From TMED23 sp964639965 (lineage in GTDB: Bacteria; Pseudomonadota; Alphaproteobacteria; Rhodospirillales; UBA2165): DNA of 64,000 nucleotides. The position numbers were made by a program, and so were the translations under genes. Positions 63,114 to 64,000 of this stretch are shown piece after piece (within the stretch, counting starts at the first letter, position 1; every line of letters starts with the position of its first letter). The notes under the pieces are model-generated. The model saw only the letters and a program-made list of their open reading frames with translations, was not told the DNA's origin and searched no databases. The stretch spans positions 1 through 64,000 of the forward strand of contig CAZXGI010000003.1 of NCBI GenBank assembly GCA_964639965.1. Direction: 5' to 3'.

Positions 63114-63962
63114 ATGTCGTTGAAGTATCCCTTGATAAATGTTGAGGAGTTTGCTGAAAAATATTCCAACAAATCACATTTCTTAACACCAATAACAAGT
63201 GCTCAGGGAAGTTCAACGACGGCTTTTTATAATGTTTTAGCTCCAAACGACCTCCCAAAAATATTAAAACATAATAATTGTGACATAATCTCAATTTTAT
63301 TAAGTGGCTGTGGGTTCTTCGGTATTGGTGATAACGTGATTTCTGCCCATCCAGGAGACTGTGGCTTCGTTAAAAAGGGAACAGAACATTTTTTTGTCAA
63401 TACCTCAAACGAAGTTTCTTTAATGGTAGGGTTTTTTCTCGGAGCAAAAAATATAAATGAAACTGGTCTTGAGACCTCCGGTTCTTTAAAAAGCAAAAAA
63501 TTTGAAATCATTAATGATAGAAATCAAATAAACCATGAAAAGGACGGCACTATTGTTAATGTAAAAGATGTTGATCAAGAAAAAATGGATGAAACTGATG
63601 GGTGGAAAATCACCGATTTTCGATTACCAATTTCAACCAAAAATGGCTCCTCATCAACGTTATTCCGAGCACGATTTATGCCTGGTGCTGTTCATAAAAA
63701 ACATTGCCATAAAAATTCTGATGAGATTTATTTTATAATTAGTGGACATGGTTTAGCTGGAGCTGGTTCTGACAGAGTAGAAGTTCATGGAGGATATTTT
63801 CATTTTATACCAAAAGGTGTCGAACATTGGTTATATAATTTGAGTAATACGAAACCTCTCGAAGTTGTGGGAATTTACTGTGATGCAGGTAGCGTTGAAA
63901 ATACTGGCTACGTTTATATGGGTGATGTGACAACTAATGATTTAAATGAACGTACCAAATAA
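63114..63962 (+). CDS. Two-cupin-domain protein
   Basis: 282 residues with two cupin folds. The C-terminal cupin has an intact metal site: HKKHCHKNSDEIYFIISG (two His and Glu) and GYFHFIPKGVEHWLYN (His). The N-terminal cupin keeps GDCGFVKKGTEHFFVN but lacks the HxH...E part of motif 1, so it has probably lost the metal. Bicupins include oxygenases, isomerases and non-catalytic sugar-binding proteins; I cannot choose. The neighbouring frame starting at 63976 is in the same direction and 13 bases on, so likely in one operon. Confidence 0.85.
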   Translation: MSLKYPLINVEEFAEKYSNKSHFLTPITSAQGSSTTAFYNVLAPNDLPKILKHNNCDIISILLSGCGFFGIGDNVISAHPGDCGFVKKGTEHFFVNTSNEVSLMVGFFLGAKNINETGLETSGSLKSKKFEIINDRNQINHEKDGTIVNVKDVDQEKMDETDGWKITDFRLPISTKNGSSSTLFRARFMPGAVHKKHCHKNSDEIYFIISGHGLAGAGSDRVEVHGGYFHFIPKGVEHWLYNLSNTKPLEVVGIYCDAGSVENTGYVYMGDVTTNDLNERTK

Positions 63963-63975
63963 GTGGAGAAAATTT

Positions 63976-64000
63976 ATGTTAGAAACCGCTTTAATTGGTT
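63976..64000 (+). CDS. Start of the next gene, cut by window end
   Basis: ATG 63976 with GGAGA (63965-63969) about seven bases upstream opens MLETALIG before the window ends. Only eight residues are visible, so no function can be proposed. The close spacing to the bicupin gene implies co-transcription. Confidence 0.55.

Noticed and set aside
1..64000. CRISPR arrays, insertion sequences, prophage genes, rRNA genes
   Set aside because: Read on both strands; no repeat-spacer series, transposase, integrase, phage structural protein or rRNA sequence was recognised.

Overview
This AT-rich 64 kb window comes from an uncultivated, most likely marine, alphaproteobacterium. The group is inferred from gene order: ppiD-tpiA-secG-pyrG-kdsA-eno-ftsB-pdhABC-lpd-lipA-ratA, and later mltB-rlpA-dac-tmk-holB-metG, are both typical alphaproteobacterial blocks, and the E1-beta subunit of pyruvate dehydrogenase carries a lipoyl domain, as in many members of that class. 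Three runs of exactly 100 N (2070-2169, 29063-29162, 58118-58217) show that this is a scaffolded draft or metagenome assembly. The first gap is false: its two flanks carry the same 55 bp.

Layout. 1-31 kb is mostly core genome: trpD (cut by the window edge), an envelope deacetylase, ppiD, glycolysis and CTP/KDO synthesis (tpiA, pyrG, kdsA, eno), ftsB, the complete pyruvate dehydrogenase operon with lipoate synthase, ratA, pncC-pgpA, an M23 peptidase with bactofilin, a threonine dehydratase-like enzyme, soluble lytic transglycosylase, dapA-smpB, thrH, a flavin monooxygenase, a family 5 uracil-DNA glycosylase, folK and rpoZ. 30.1-55.6 kb is an accessory, largely catabolic and transport region: two divergent AhpD-like genes, three tandem Bcr/CflA efflux pumps, two MetE-C-like proteins, a PaaK-like ligase, a GAF-adenylate cyclase, a TPR-sulfotransferase, two fumarylacetoacetate-hydrolase-family enzymes, an aldo/keto reductase, an SDR, a deiodinase-like thioredoxin-fold protein, a Rieske ring-hydroxylating dioxygenase, a GST, a DMT exporter and an IlvD/Edd dehydratase. 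A tRNA-Ser(UGA) lies inside it. 55.8-63.0 kb returns to core envelope and replication genes (ydcF, mltB, rlpA, dac, tmk, holB, metG), followed by a bicupin gene.

Main discovery: the two AhpD/carboxymuconolactone-decarboxylase-family genes at 30161-30823 (minus) and 30998-31657 (plus) each look broken by an in-frame TGA. In both, the TGA is codon 84 and replaces the second cysteine of the family CxxC redox motif, giving CDYU and CSYU. In both, a 7-bp hairpin with a GGUC loop begins its loop exactly 21 nt after the TGA, and three of the seven stem pairs differ between the genes by changes that keep pairing. This is strong evidence for a divergent pair of selenoproteins with bacterial SECIS elements; no selA, selB, selC or selD is in the window.

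Other points: the E2 subunit (pdhC) has no lipoyl domain, so the only lipoyl domain in the PDH operon sits on E1-beta; pyrG has a good -10 box 8 bases before its ATG and no Shine-Dalgarno, suggesting a leaderless transcript; and the accessory region resembles an aromatic or organic-acid degradation set lacking the electron-transfer partners of its Rieske oxygenase.
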